DNA from: Eudromia elegans
Lineage: Eukaryota; Chordata; Aves; Tinamiformes; Tinamidae
Reading direction: 5' to 3'
Length of the DNA stretch: 64,000 bases
Assembly: GCA_003342815.1 (NCBI GenBank)
Contig: PTEX01000060.1
Coordinates: forward strand, 1,810,244-1,874,243
The position numbers and the translations under genes are program-made. Of the stretch, positions 1 through 14,469 are shown piece after piece. The first letter of the stretch is position 1; every line of letters begins with the position of its first letter. The notes under the pieces were generated by a model, which worked only from the letters and a program-made list of their open reading frames with translations, searched no databases and was not told the DNA's origin.

Positions 1-3000
1 TCCCAGTGAGTCAGGAAAGAACTCAGAGCTCTAAAGAAATGAGTCAGAAAATAAATATACTGAGTAGGCTAAAGGCATGAAATAATAACTTTAGCAGAAG
101 TAGAAAGAAACTGCAGGAGACTCAACCTAATTCAGTCAGGGGCTAATGTGATCAAAATCTGTTAACCAGTTCATTTGTATTAAATATGGCATGAGATGTC
201 TTGCTCACTTTGGGGAAAGCAGTATGGAGTAATCTTGCTAGCAATAGAAATTAGGTATTCTGTAAGAAAAGTGAGAGCTCCCAGTGAGGAAAGGGAAAAT
301 AAGGAAAAATACAAAGAGGCCCAGATAGAGAATAAATGTCAAGAACTGGTAAAAGTTGTATTGCTCCCACACTGGACCCATATTGCAGCTGCATCCCTCT
401 GAATTAAGTCATCGGGTGTCCATAGCCTGGAAGGCTGAGACCAATGCTGCTCTCTCGACATCATTGCCAGGTGCTCTGCTTAATACAATATGCATCCACA
501 CAATTAGAGCAGCTGCTATTGTAAACCTGGCACTACTAATATAATGTTCTTTTCCATTAGAAAGTACCCAGGCTAGTGCTTTTGTGCTGCTTATAGCAGT
601 TGGAATGGGGCACATAAGCATTTAGCGCATGAGTCACCGCTGCTTGCCCCTGGATTCACTATTAGCAACTGTGAAAACTGAACATAAAATAAAAGCTAAA
701 CCCTAACTAGAAAGCACTCTATTCTGTTTTTCTCAGTTCTAAGTAGACCTATAGGGCTGGGGAGATTTGGACCCTTAAAATAAAATCAGTAGGTTGCACT
801 GAGTACCTTCCAAAGAAATCCCTGTCGACAGTATTCTTTCTTCTTCTGTTCCTATGAGGGTCTATGGAGGAGGATGCTTAAAAGTAATAAAATAATTCTG
901 TATGCTGAGTGTGTGGGTGTTGAAGAGGAGAAAAATATAGCTTATTCTATATCTTACATACTATTTGCTTTCAAAGACCAAACAGTGTTTAGAAAGAGGA
1001 AGAAAACATGCACCATGGAGCTAACTGGTAGAAAAGATGGACTGCAAGACCTACAGAGGATGAAGGAAGAGGAGTTGGTATTGGACTGTAGGCATCTTGA
1101 TTTGTATAAAGACAGTCTAAGAACAAAAGAACACAAAGGATGCAAGGTAATGGAAAAGAAGCTATAATCTGGAGATAGTCAGATGAGCTCCTTTATAGCT
1201 ATCATCCAAGAGTAGATTATTCTCTGTTTTTTCCATTCTTCCACAAATAGTAGGAATGAATGCAAAAGGGAAGTACAGTTTAAATTGACTTTTCTCAGCA
1301 TTTTGAAAGAAAAGAAAAAAAGGAAAAAAAGCAATGGTGGTGGTGGGGGTTATTTTAAGATTTTTTTGGGTCCAGTTTCAATCTGTGGTGAATAACCTCA
1401 CCTTACACACTGTGTGTTTTCCTGTGAGGAAAACATCTGCCATTCTCCTTCACATCTTTCTATTGCAAAATACTAAAAAGGTAAATCAGAATAGTTGTGT
1501 CTCAGTAGAAAGCAATTTAAAAATGATTGAGAATGCTTTTCTTCCTCATGTAACATATTGAGAAGAAATGATCGACCACCATGGTTATGCTCTTCTTTCC
1601 TATCTCACAGATTAATCCCCTACAGAAGCAGGGCCAGAGCTGGTTTTTTTTTCAGAATCAAGAAAGGAAGTGTTCATAAAAAGCCTTTGTCGTTCACAGA
1701 GGAAGAATATGGCATCTATTCTTAGTGGAAAAATACTTCTGAAACAGAAGCAACTAAACATTTAAATGGCAATGAGATACTTAGAAAACTTTTCAAATAC
1801 TAATGGGAAGATGACAGGCATAGTCAGACCTCTTACTTTAAGTTAGGCCTTCTAACATCATATATTGTAGATATCTAGTCCGAAGAAGTTACTCAGAGTA
1901 CTGATTAGGATTTAAGACTATAAATTAAAATTTCTCTACATAACCAGTGTTCGCTTTCTGTAGAGAGGCAGTGGTAGTCCTTAAGGAAGCAGTTATTGCT
2001 CCAGCTAGTCAGGAACACCACATTCAGAGGTACTATATGATCTTTAGGAGGTTTCCTGATTCTGTCAGTAAGGAATATTTTGTCTGGAAGCATCTGGATT
2101 TATGTGTCAGCATGCATGTGCACTTCTGTAGTACTTGGGGCAGTTGATTATCAACTGGAGAAGAAAGATAAAGGCAATAGGCTGCTCATGGACCACCACT
2201 TTGCTGTTCTCCCTCTCCTGAGTATGTGTCTCTAGGAAGATACAGATTCTGAATCACGTTGCTTACTTTTCTCTTTGGTCTTTCACACTCCTGCTGGCAT
2301 GTCTCATCAAGAGAGGTGGAAGTTATTCTTTGCCATAATGGCAGAAGACTCAATAGAAGTGCAAACTCTTAAAGAGCAACAGCCACAGGTCCTTCTGTAA
2401 AGAAGGAGTAAAATCTGGGTTTCCCATTTTCTAGATAAGTGTTTCAGGTGAGACACAAATATAGCGAGGTTGAATGTTGCTGCCATCAAGACTGAATGAA
2501 AGCTGCTCCATTCTCTGAAATATTCCAGTTTGCACAGGTAAATAAATTCTCACATAGATGCAGGAAAGTAATGCTCAAATAAAGGAATTTTTAAAATCAG
2601 TACGTAAATAGGTGTGTGGTTACTTTGAAGCTTACATTTCAGGTTCATTTATGGTGTATTTGTTAAATTTTGCCAGTCAGTCAGATACATTCAGATATGA
2701 ATAACTTTTGCCTATATTTCATGTAATTTCTCTAGATTCCTTTTGTTGCATTTCCATATTGAATAGACTCTTAAAATACAGAAAAGATGTCTACTCACTA
2801 CAGGATTCATTCAAAAAGTGGAGAGAAATGGACATTTTATTTCACAGTTCATATACCTGGTGTAAAATATTCTCTTTAAAATGAGTTGTATTTTACGTTA
2901 AAAGTACTTATTTAATTCTCCATGAAAAGAGTCTAGATGAGAGCATGTATTTGATCAGATGAGTTCCATCTTACATTAATTTGTTTTAGATCCTGGAATT

Positions 3001-6000
3001 TCCTTTTCAGCATCACATTTCTATATCAGTTTTAAGATGAGTTACAATCCCAAGATCATATGCCAAAAAGTATGGACTGTTCAATAATAACTTTTGAGAG
3101 TAAGTGCAAAGTAAATGCGAGAAGGCTGAGGAGTATTCTGTATAAGAAGATTCAAAGAGCTTAAAAGTAATTACTCTTCAAGGGATAGAGATTCCTAGTC
3201 AAGTTAAAATACTGAGACACTTCCTGGGTTCACTGTGTCTTCTAATCACAGATTTCTGAGAGTGAACATTAATGATAATAATAGATAATGGCAATAACAC
3301 TTAGCAATTAAAAGTGACCTCTTCTCTGATGATCAAATATAAAATAATCTTCCTAATCTTCCTGTGAAGTCACATACCCATCTACATCAGTGGCCAATAT
3401 ATTGAATGATTTGATTACCACTTACCACATTCTTACTTTCCTTACTTTTGAATTATAATCCCTTTTTATGTCTCCATTTAAATTAGATTGTAAGGTTTTG
3501 AAAGAATAATTATCTCTTTCTTAAATTTACTCATTGGCAAGTGCTGCATTGTTGGACATTTTCATAATATTAATGGTGTCCACTCAAATTATCAAAAGAT
3601 TGCCAATTACAGAGTATGAATGAAGACCAACTAAGAACTCCTTCAGACTACCTGTGTATTAAAGGACATTTCAAGGACAATCTAGACAAGTTGCAAGTAG
3701 GTTTTCCTGATTCTACATGTTACAGGACCATAATTCACTCTCTGTCATCAGTCTCATGTCATGTCACCACGGTGATAGACTGATGCAAAACTATATTATA
3801 TCCCCAAATACCTTATTGCAATGACACTTTACCTGAGGGTTCATCCTTGTTATACAGTTTGAAACTAAGGTTTGGTATAAAACTATAATGAATGCAGATG
3901 GAGTAATTTGCTTCACTAGATGAATTTATCATCTTAAACACAAAACTTGTTCCAAGCAATTTTCTTCCACTCCTAGACAAGATTCCCTACCTTTTTCTTC
4001 CTCATGTCTGTCTAGTATGTACTTCCAAGTGTCAAGCTTCTGGCAACAGAAATGGAAAGGAAGTTGCCACTGTTATAATAAGGGCCATGAGAAGCTAAAT
4101 CTTGTAGATTTGTATGGTTATTTACTTCAGTACAAAATGACCATAACATAATATTGTTCTTACTGATAAGTCTGTATTCTATTAAGAGTAAGAGAGAAAA
4201 AAAAAAGTCTTCTGCTTATCTATAGAAAATGCCAACTAAATCACTTCTTTATATCAATAAAAATTACCATTTAATTCTATACAAAGATAATCAAAACACT
4301 AAATATGAAAACTTTTATGCTGATGGATGTTTCATATTCAGGTTTTAGGTGGTGAAATATGATCTTTACCACTACAATAACTTAATGGAAAATGCTTATT
4401 TATAGCTGAATGCTTGGCTTTTCTCTGCTCCCATCTAATGTTTGAATGTAGATGCCGTCTCCAATATTCATCCACTGTGACATCAAAACACTGTACATAA
4501 TCATGAAACTGAACCCACTAAATATATACTGTGACCTTTTTGTACTCTTCCTTCTGAAAACACATCAACGAAATGGAAAATTTTAGGCTTACAGATACAA
4601 AGGTCATCCATCATTTATTTTAGTTTGGGAGGACTTTGATTTGGAATTAATAACGTATTCTGTATTTCAAGAAACCGTGTGTGTGCAGAGGTACCTGCCT
4701 AAAAGTTGTGCTACTTATAAATGAAAAGTGATCCAAATAGAAGAATTGGATATATCTCAGAAATAATTCAACATGAATTAAAGACTGAATAGATAGAAGT
4801 GTGATGTAATTAGTAAATGAATACTTCCTCTTCCACTACTCCTGGTCTCTAGCAGTTACCTTGCACCATCCATTTTCATACTTAGCACTTACATCTTTTG
4901 GTGGTAGGATGGATATGGAAGTGGAAAGACCAGGAGCAGTTTGCTTAGAGAAAACATTGCCCTACACCCTCAGTCACCAGTATTTTCAGTAGTTACTCAT
5001 TCAGGTAATTGTTTGGGAGCATTCTATATTATATTCTTGTCTTTCCTTCATAGTTACTCTCAGACGTGAATTTCTTTTGCCTGTGTCCTCTGTCACCTCT
5101 CATAGACTGTTTCAATACAGCTATTTTACAAATAAAAGAAAATAAATTCCAAATTGCAAAATTCACAGTAATGTTTCCTTTACTCTTGGCCCTAATACCA
5201 TGATCAGTTAATGGAATCAAAGCTATGCCTACTCAATGTTATTATTTGGAAAAAAAGGAAGGTCTTTAATTATCCCAAATAATTTAGTTTCATCAAATGA
5301 ATTTTCCTCCTAAATGTGTATTTCGGAATGCGGCACCTGGTATTTTCATATATTACCAAAAGACTGACTGCAAATACATTAAAAGAGTGGTTGAATAACA
5401 ATATGATTTGGATGATAAATTGCAGATGAGTATCTGTGACCTGTGTGAACCTTCATAATTTATCTCTTGCAATCTAGTGCTCCTAGTGATTACTATTTAT
5501 TCACTATTATACAGTTTTGCCCAGATCCTTACATAGAGTTCTGTGCTGGCTGGGCTATGTATCACAAGAACAAATGATTTATGAGGTGGGTTAGAGCAAG
5601 TATCTAGGAAGGAAGAATAGGATAAGAATATGAGATCATAGCAGTTAGGAGATCACTCCTGATCTCCTTCATGGTATTTGCAATAAATATGACACTAATC
5701 AGGTTGATGTTGATGGTTAGCTGGCTGATTCACCAAAGACATTGTAGTAGAAGAGATGCAATTGTACAAAGTGATTACACACTTAGTTCAGTGATATCAA
5801 TGAAATTGATAATTCGCATGAATAATAAATTCTTTTTTTTTTCAAGCTGGACATTTATTTTCATTCCAGAAAGAATGAAAATAAATTTTTAAAGATAATT
5901 GATTTTGGATTAGTGAAAATTGATCACACTGCTGACAATTTCTATTCTATGATAATGTAGAAAATAGGTATTATTTTATAAATATTTGTCCCAAACTGAA

Positions 6001-8174
6001 TAGTCCAGTAAAGACAACTGAGTTCCTGGCCCTATGAAAACTCAACAGGTTTTGGAAATTTGACTCCAGACAGGGAAAACATACCCCCAGAGATGTCCAC
6101 GATCTGGGGATAGGAAACAACAAGTAGTTGCCGAGAAAAAGGTGGTAGACCAGAGGTATCCTAGCAGTCACCAAATGGGTTTTGATTTTTGACATGGTGA
6201 ACCAGAGTTCCTGTTCCTGGTTATGAGACAGATTCCTATTCTTGACTACTCTCCGGATCACAAATATGTTCTTCTCTTGCCTCATTTTCATGTCACCTGT
6301 TAATTTTTTGATGCTGACATCATCAGAAGCATCAGAGTGTTTCTTATGCTTGTCTATGCTTTGCCAGTCTTTCTTTGCTAATTCTTTCAGATTCTGGGGT
6401 TTTAAAAATCTCTTGAGTCCTTTTAGATGTCATCCAGCCTATCTATCTCATATACTCACTATTGCTCTGATGTTCTGTTCAGTGAATTTTATCCTATTAT
6501 AAGAGCTTATAGTCCCAGTAAATCCCATGGCCATCTGTACTTCCTTCTGACCATTTCCATCTGTTTCAGTTTCTGACCAATTGCTTTCATCACTCTGAAG
6601 AGTATATAAATCACATAGCAACTAAGCCATGTGGCATTATTTCTGTTTGCTGGTGGGAAAGCACCCAAATCTCCTTCCCCAAAGAAGACCTCAAAGTCAA
6701 TACTCTGGCAAATCTGCAAAATCTCATTTCATGTAGATTAGCAACTCTAAATCTCTTGATAAATTGTTGTAACAGGCATTTGAATATCAAAAAGAATAAA
6801 ATAAGAAAGGTATACAAAATGCTTCAGGCTTTTCTGCAACTGTCTTTGAATATAGGTCTGTGAACACACTTTTATAGCAATGAAAAGGTCTAGTCAACTT
6901 AAAATGGTTTATCTTTTGGAAAATTTATTTAAACTCCTAACAGAGTGAAGCTGTATTTGTTTATGATTTTTTACAAATTACACACCTGGTAGGAATCCAT
7001 CTTAAATTTTGAACTCAGAATAACTTTCCTGTCTGTTTGGAAAGTGTCTCTCTCGCTGTAGAGAATATTGTAAACAAATCAAAAATTATTAATAGAAGTT
7101 TACTTTTGAAATATTTTTGTAAATATGTGACCAGCTCAGATCAGTTATTTGTGAGATCATATCACTCTCTTTAAATATGTTTCGACATCTGTCAGTTCGT
7201 GAAACTTGTCACAAATCCTGAAAAGTTGTGCCAATTGTATCCCAAATAATATGCCAGAGGCATATTTTTGTATTGTTTTAGTTATGCGATTGGGTGAAAA
7301 TATAAGCCCATGCAATTTATGTTGTGCTCATAAGCAGAAAATGATTGAACAGCTTGAAATATGACATCCATTTGCAAACAATTCGAGTCATTTTTCTTAT
7401 AAATCAGTTTATGTTCATAAGTGGTTCAGAAGTTGGCTACTTTTGGGCTACTTTTCCCACTGAGAACCCATAAGCAGTTGGTTTGTATTTACATATATTG
7501 GCTATTCTTCCAATGAAGGATTAAGCGTTTCATTATATTATTTCCTGGAATCGCCATTGGTCCTGGCTTTGGCTGCTTGTATATTGAAACATAAAGATAA
7601 CTTGCTTATACTACAAATGTTTCATTTATTTATGTGTTACTATTCTGTCCATCATGCTATGTGCCATGCTGCTAGGAGATGTACAAGCACAAAACTAGAA
7701 ATGGACTTTCATCTAGATATTCATCTAAGTGCAGAGTCTAGTCTTTGTAATTTAAATTTTATAATTGGGCACCGAGTCCCTGAAATTTTGAGCATGCAGC
7801 CTGTTACACTCCTAATTGAGTGAGAGGGCCATCCAGTCATGTAGACAATCCTCCTATACATTCTGGGAGAGGCAGATTCCTCTGAAATACTGAGGAAAGA
7901 CCACTTGTTTTGCTGACACCCTTTTTGCTACTGACTGACTAGTCTGGAGGCAAGTTCAAGGCCTGCCTTTTCCAATGAAATTATGGCGAAACATAACATA
8001 CACCAGACATCTCCTCCTCCTCTCCTCTCCTCTCCTCTCCTCTCCATTTTTTCCATTTAGTTATTATTATAGCAGCTCTTCTAGAATCTATTCTTATCTT
8101 ACCAAACATGTGCTTGTCACCTAGTCATTCAGGAGCCTCTCTTTCTTCTTGTTTTTCAGTTAGACAATGAAGAA
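1..8174 (+). other. Intron sequence, no recognisable element
   Basis: This is the left part of the intron upstream of the GRM5 exon, judged from the exon's orientation and phase. The DNA is AT-rich, with short A and T runs (for example near 4198-4206 and 5823-5833). Scattered open frames of up to about 106 codons have no recognisable protein content. I see no repeat family or RNA gene here. Confidence 0.6.
8011..8045. repeat. (TCTCC)n simple repeat
   Basis: CTCCTCCTCC is followed by five TCTCC units, giving a short pyrimidine-only array. Confidence 0.9.
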
Positions 8175-8225
8175 GGGTTGGACTAGATGACATCTAGAGA
8201 TCCTTTCCAACCTATGATTCTATGA
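8175..8225 (+). repeat. CR1 LINE 3'-end fragment
   Basis: GGGTTGGACTAGATGACATC is followed by a CTTTCCAACC block and the terminal ATGATTCTATGA. This is the characteristic last 50 bp or so of avian CR1, in sense orientation. Nothing of the coding part is recognisable upstream, so this is a severely 5'-truncated copy. It differs in several places from the 3' ends at 18995 and 38513 and is probably an older or different subfamily. Confidence 0.9.
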
Positions 8226-10708
8226 AACAAAAGGATGACAAAGAGCAGTTGGGAGACAGCCTGCTCCAACGGCAGTGCAGGCTTTTCTCTGAGGGAGATA
8301 AGGTGCTGGTCCCTGAAAATGTGGTTGATATTATAATCAATTAAAATCTTAGCATAAAACATGCATACAAATAGAAGGAAGATGAGACTTGTCAACATTA
8401 TAGGGAATATCATATTCTTACCACTCCAACAAACAGTATAAAGTGCAGGTTTTAGGAGAGTAGTCAAGTGGCCTTGAAGATGCTTATAAAGCACTTCTCC
8501 CAGAAGCGACAGAGCAGAAAGGTGTCTATTTAAAAATGCGACAGGCAAGTGAAGGAGGTTGATATCACTTGTTGGTCAGAGCTGAAGCCGGTGTTTTAGT
8601 ATGCAATGACAAATGATAGAGTAGGCGAGGAGAAGATGCAAAAAACCTTGGAAATGAAACAACCAAAAGAAGGTAAATAGAATGAGCAGAAGATGTTCTT
8701 AGGTATGTCTTTAAATGAGAAAATGCATAAACCCACTGACTTTACTGAAGTGATCTAGAATTACTCTTAGTTTGCTGTTTTGATTTTTTAAATTCTACGG
8801 CAGAATGTACTGTTTCGGATTCATAAATGGCCAGCTGCCCTTCCAGAATCCATCTTCATGTGACACGCAGAAATTTTATTGGAAAATGTCAACCTTTCTA
8901 AATCTCTGCAATGACAGAAAGGAAGAGATACATTTAGCCGTGATAGATACATGCCTGCATGAATAACCATCCTCGCTGCTGAAGAGACTCCCCTGAGGAT
9001 GCCATGTCCACATCAATGAAATGCCCTCAGACTAAGAAGTATCATCTTGGCAGCTGTACTGAAATGAAACTCAAAGTATCAGAGATAGTGACACCTGCCA
9101 ATACCTATTAATAAATAGCAGAATAAAGGCATAGGCAGCCACAAAGCTGAGCTCAAATAACACATAAATTTCACTAACTCACTAATGCAAACCAGCTCAT
9201 TCAGTGTGAATGCTGAAAGTGTATCCTGAATTTATTTTGTGATCTGTTGTAGTAGTCTATTTGCTGTTAAGGAGGTCAGCAATTAATAAGGTCTATGGAG
9301 ACTGGGAAACGTGCGTATTATAGTGGATAATACTTTTATATTCTGGTACTGTCTCTTTCATTGAATAGTTCTACATGACCTTGAAAAAAATTATTTATCT
9401 GGGCCTCTGTATGATGCATGGGAAACAAATTTAATCTTGACCTGCTTTATAGGGTTTTAAAAACAATAGGGTCTTAAATGCAAAACATAACATCTGTAAC
9501 ACAGATATGAGCAGTCTGGAAATATGTACTCATCTTTAGGCTGTATTTATCCATAGGCATGAGTGTGCACATATGCATTCTATAGGAGTTCTGTGTAAAG
9601 CAGAGTTGAGACTTCTTAACTGGAATTTTACCTTATAATTTCACACTAAACTCAGTAATAATTCTTGAAACGAAACTTAAGTTTGGCTAAGATTGTAATA
9701 AAGAAAACCTTGGCTCTCTGTCCTACTCTGCCACAAACACAGTACAACTTCACTCATATCATAAACGACATAAAGCTTGCTATAATCTTCTTAAAATAAA
9801 AATATGAAACTTTGGAGGATAGAGGTATTCATATATTGGAAGTCAAGTGTGAACTGTCTAATGATGAATTTCTGCAAGCTCTTGAAGTGCTTTGGAGTGT
9901 TCAATAACCCTTCACAAGGCCATGAACAGGATCAGGAATTATTGTCTCCTGACAGCTCCTAGAAAGCTTTTTCCTGCCTCAATGTACTTGTCTGAAAAAT
10001 CAAGAAAGTACTTCAGAATGGCATTTGCTGGGTTTATTCCTGTTAATTCACAATGATTTTTAATACTGGTTCATGTACCAGTTAAGAACATTTTCTAGGT
10101 TTCAAACTAGATGCATAGCATACTCCCTGGAACTGGGCCTTTTTCAGTAAGACGTTGTCACCTCATATACAGAAGGGAGGGTAGGAAAAATGGTTGAAAA
10201 AAAAGACTTGGAAGGAAGATAGCATAGACTCAGGGCTCAGCGTGACAAGTGTACTGACAGGCTGCTTTCTAGCAGTTGGCACACAGTTGGCAAATTCTAT
10301 CTCCTTCTCCTTTTATTTTCCCATGTTTGCACTTCTCCCCTCCATGCTGATCCCTAGCTTTCTCCACATTTTTCTTTTCTCAAACAACTTGTGCCTTATT
10401 ACTTATTTTTTTTAATATAGATCTCCACTTTTTCCTACAGCTGTACAAAAATTTGGTATTTCTGATGTCTTTACTCAGTCATCTCAGCCTTACCTGGTGT
10501 TGTCAAAGTGGCTCACTGGGCTCTGCTGGCCTTACCAGCTCTACTTCTCCAGAGGTGCCGAGGGCTTGCCTCCAGGTATCTGAGAGGTTTTGCCATCTCA
10601 CCACTGCCTACAAAATCTGGCCAGCTCTCATGGTCTTGAGACTTTTGTCAGCTTCTCGCAATGTTTGCTGTCACACCAGCAGTTTCTCATGTGATGCCCA
10701 GTGGTTTC
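8226..10708 (+). other. Intron sequence, no recognisable element
   Basis: Mostly ordinary AT-rich DNA. The last 250 bases or so (10460-10708) are more GC-rich and directly abut a CR1 copy. They do not match the CR1 coding region that I can recognise, and I cannot assign them to a family. Confidence 0.55.
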
Positions 10709-11112
10709 TCATAGAATCACAAAATCACAGAATCTTTAGGGTTGGAAGGGATCTCTACAGATCATCTAGTCCAACCCCCCTGCTCTAGCAGGGACCCCTA
10801 GAGCACGGGGCACAGGGTGGCAGTCAGGTGGGTTCTGAAGATCTCCAGAGAAGGAGACTCCACAGCCTCTCTGGGCAGCCTCTTCCAGGGCTCTGTCACC
10901 CTCACAGCAAAGAAGTTCCTCCTCAGCAGGAGATGAAACCTCCTATGCCTCGGCTTAAAACCATTGCCTCTTGTCCTATAACCAGGTGAGACCATTCCTC
11001 CTCACAATCATACCTCAGGAATTTGTACATGTTGATTAGATCCCCTCTCATCCTTCTCTAGGCTAAACAGACCCGGCTCGTTTAACCTCTCCTCATAGAG
11101 TAGGTCTCCTCA
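10709..11112 (-). repeat. CR1 LINE, 5'-truncated, antisense to GRM5
   Basis: The left edge is the CR1 terminus read in reverse (TCATAGAATCAC, then GGGTTGGAAGGGATC and CATCTAGTCCAACCCCCCTG). On the minus strand, 10798-10995 encodes the C-terminal tail of the CR1 ORF2 protein: [20 protein letters not shown], then [20 protein letters not shown]. The copy continues rightward to about 11112, where CR1 similarity ends in CTCCTCATAGAG. The reverse transcriptase core is missing, so it is a dead 5'-truncated copy. The right boundary is approximate. Confidence 0.95.
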
Positions 11113-14100
11113 CTAAGCTAAACCTCGATATACATACCTTAGCACAGTGAACATGCAGGATTTAAGCAAAAGTGGATATTTCAGTTTCAATTTCAGTTCC
11201 AAGTGTACTGAAACCTTGGTGAATTATGTCAAACAGTGTGGAATTGTAGGTACTATATACTGAAAAAAAAATGCAGTTAGCTAACATTTTAAGGCAATAG
11301 GAATTTGGATTACTACAAATGAGTGAATTCCAGCTGTGAGATGAAGTATTAGATGATTCAAATAATCAATCATGACTGACCATTTTCATATATCTATATA
11401 TGATGTATATAAATATTTGTAAGAAAACAAAGAATCAAACCAGAACATTAAGCAATGCAAAAAGTTATCTCTCTTCAGGGCTGAAACATTTTTTTATAAG
11501 CTAAGTAGCTAGTTCAGTTCCTTGCACATTGTCAAATATAACTAAATGATTACTAATCATGTAAGAAAAGCACTCCCAGTTTCATCAGATTGACTCATTT
11601 TCTAGATATATTCAGTTGTGCTTGCAGGTAAGACCTACTCTGATTTTTAAGGATTTTTGAAGACATTTTTAAAGACGCTAGAGATAATCACTGCTTTTTT
11701 CATATGGTATCTGTGACTATGTCCCCTTATAATGTTCACCAAGAGTTTCATCATTAACATGGTACACCAGAGGCTCAATAATTCCAGAACCAAATTCTGT
11801 TTTCACTGCTAACTAAAAGAAGAAGGTTTTTCACTACTATTCATTTCAAAGTAAATGAAGTTAAGTCTCAGGGCAGGAAACTTTTTGCTAAGAATTCTGT
11901 CTGCAAGGTTACTGACAAATAATCTCCCTTTTACAGGCAACAGTTTTCTCCTGCTAAACAAATATGGAACTAGACAGTGCTTACTAAAGTGTGAGTTTTT
12001 AGCAGTCCCTGTTAGTTTAGCCCTTAGGCTATTATTCAAGCATTTCTCTTTCTCTCTCCCGTGCTGCAAAACAGTTTAGTTTCATGTGCATCATATAGCT
12101 GACAGATTGATTAATTATTTAAGGCTTATTGTAATTGATATTTTGGATGGGCACTTGAGGGCCAGCTGTACATCACCTGAATAATGAGCAGAAATTAACT
12201 ACTGATGGTTCTGTTTCTGAAACCGTAGTGCTGTGCTTTGCTTTTCATCGTGCTGTATGAATAGACTAATCATGTGCTGCTCCATCTTTGAATAACTACA
12301 TATTTCTGATGCATATTAATGACCAGGCTATTACTGCCGTACAAAGCCACAGGTCAGCAGAGAGATATAGGGGAAAGGGTTCCTTGCCAAAGCCGGGAGA
12401 AAAAGAACAATAATGTATGTCCTTTTTTTTTTTTTTCCCTTTTTTTTTTCCACACAGATTGTCTAATAAAAAATTCTGTGGGCGAAAACCTCTTCATATC
12501 ATGAGGTTTTGTCACACTATGTGTGCTTAGCTTTTGAATAAAATGATTATGAATATGATTTTTGACCTATTTATAAAAAGGCACAAGGTGTCTCATACCT
12601 CCTAAAAATGAAAAATATCATGTTACACTGGTCTTGTTGGTACTGTTAGGTAGGTTGCATGATCACTCTCAAAGATTCTTCTAATTTTTGGTAAGGCACT
12701 GGCAGAGCAAAGATCTAGGAAGCAATGGACTGTGATAGTTTCTGCTTTCTGTTAATAGCTTGAAGGAGGATTTTGGAGCATTCACTTGATCATACTATGT
12801 ATCAGGTTCCAAAGCAGGGCACATAAGGAAAAGTTAATATTCATTTTTAACTAGCACTTAGAAATCGTTAGGTGAGTTGTTCAATAGAAATGAAAGTTAT
12901 TACTACTATTTATTATTAATTGGGGGAGATAGACCTCATATAATTTTCTTTGTGGTTTAATTGATTCAGTTCCCCTGTTACACCTTTTTTTGTTTTGATT
13001 TGGTTTGGGGTTTTTTTTGTTTTGCTTTCCCTCCTCTGTCAATTTGACTTATTCCTATTTCATTTTGAGATCATTCTAATTTTATTCTGATAATTCTACT
13101 TTGCTTTATTGGGTTTCATTTAAAGATACTCTGATGTTTGTAACAAAATCAACAAGGACCAAAGGTTGTTAAACGATATGAAATAAACGGAGTTGAGCCA
13201 TAATCCCATCAGCTTTTCAACCTGAATAAGGATGAAAAAGGGGAAAGTGCTCATAGGTTTGAATATGTTTGTGGTCTACAGAGTTCAGGAGGCTACAAAA
13301 ATATCATTTCTTATCATTTCTTATACAGAGAAATCCAGTGACCTGAAGACAGTTCTCTTCCCACTCCAGCCACTGAATGAACACTGTGCCTTAGGGCAAA
13401 TATTTTAGACGTACTGCCTTCCTTTTATGAAGGGTCATTACAATGCTGCAATAGCCAGCTAAAGGTCCAGTAACTATATCCAACGTCTAAAACGTTTTCA
13501 TTATCAGTCTTCCACAGTATTTGAACTGCTGACAGATTACATTTGTGTAAAATAAGAAAGTTTAATGATTTTCCTGAGCCACTCAATGTTTTCATAGCAC
13601 AGCTAAGGACTACCCGAAATAGTAAATACAGTCCTGTAGTGAAGCCACTTTCTCTCTTGACTCCAGAGAAAACATGGTCAGAGGTATTCAACAGTGAGAC
13701 ATAGTTTATTTTTAAAATTGTGTTACATGACTTTTTCTTTTGCAGCCATTCCCCTTACACTGGGCAATGAAAACATTCAGAACAGTTATTATGTAGTTGT
13801 ATAACACACTGTACTGTGCAGACTGCCAGAACATCTTCAAGGCAAACAACTCTGTCGTACCTTGTTTTTTGGCCCACCCACCAGTGTATTGTGGCCTTTT
13901 CCCTTTTCAATTTCTGGAAGAAAAGAGAAAAAAAAGAGTAGATATGTTGGGTTTTATGCAAAATGTGCGTGGGGGGAGGTGTTTTGTTTTTTATTATCTT
14001 GCTCCTCACAACTGTTTTTGGGTTTTTTCCCAACTCTTGCATTTTTCTATTATATCGTATAGTGAACAGTCTGAGACAGAAAATGTGTCCTTCATCGGCA

Positions 14101-14376
14101 TTCACTGTGTTTAGAACAATGGATCATGATCCTGGATTCTGCCTTCTGTGCATTAGAGTGAGGCAAACAACAACAAAACAGCTCTGACTGACAGCAGGCA
14201 GTGAATAGAGCCACACTGGAGCCTCCAAACACTAATCAAGTTTTAGCTGCAACAGTTGATATGGATCACATACTCTTCACTGCATCAAAGTGAAAAAATA
14301 ATAATAATAATTAAAAAGAGTACTCCAGATTCTAAAATACTAATTTGTCCCCTCATTTTTCCCTTGCTATTTAACT
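11113..14376 (+). other. Intron sequence; possible conserved noncoding stretch
   Basis: No gene or mobile element is recognised. There are T-rich runs at 12422-12450 and 13010-13020, and an imperfect TATCATTTCT repeat near 13303-13324. The stretch 12080-12350 contains ATTGATTAATTATTT and TGATGCATATTAATGA and looks like a regulatory or conserved noncoding block. That is an impression from composition and motifs only. Confidence 0.45.
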
Positions 14377-14469
14377 ATTTATTTTATTTTATTTTATTTT
14401 ATTTTATTTTATTTTATTTTATTTTATTTTATTTTATTTTATTTTATTTTATTTTATTTTATTTTATTT
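14377..14469. repeat. (ATTTT)n pentanucleotide microsatellite
   Basis: About 18 nearly perfect ATTTT units. The array is in TTTTA orientation on the GRM5 sense strand. A long apparent open frame across it, made of repeated Phe, Ile, Leu and Tyr, is an artefact of the repeat. Confidence 0.97.
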
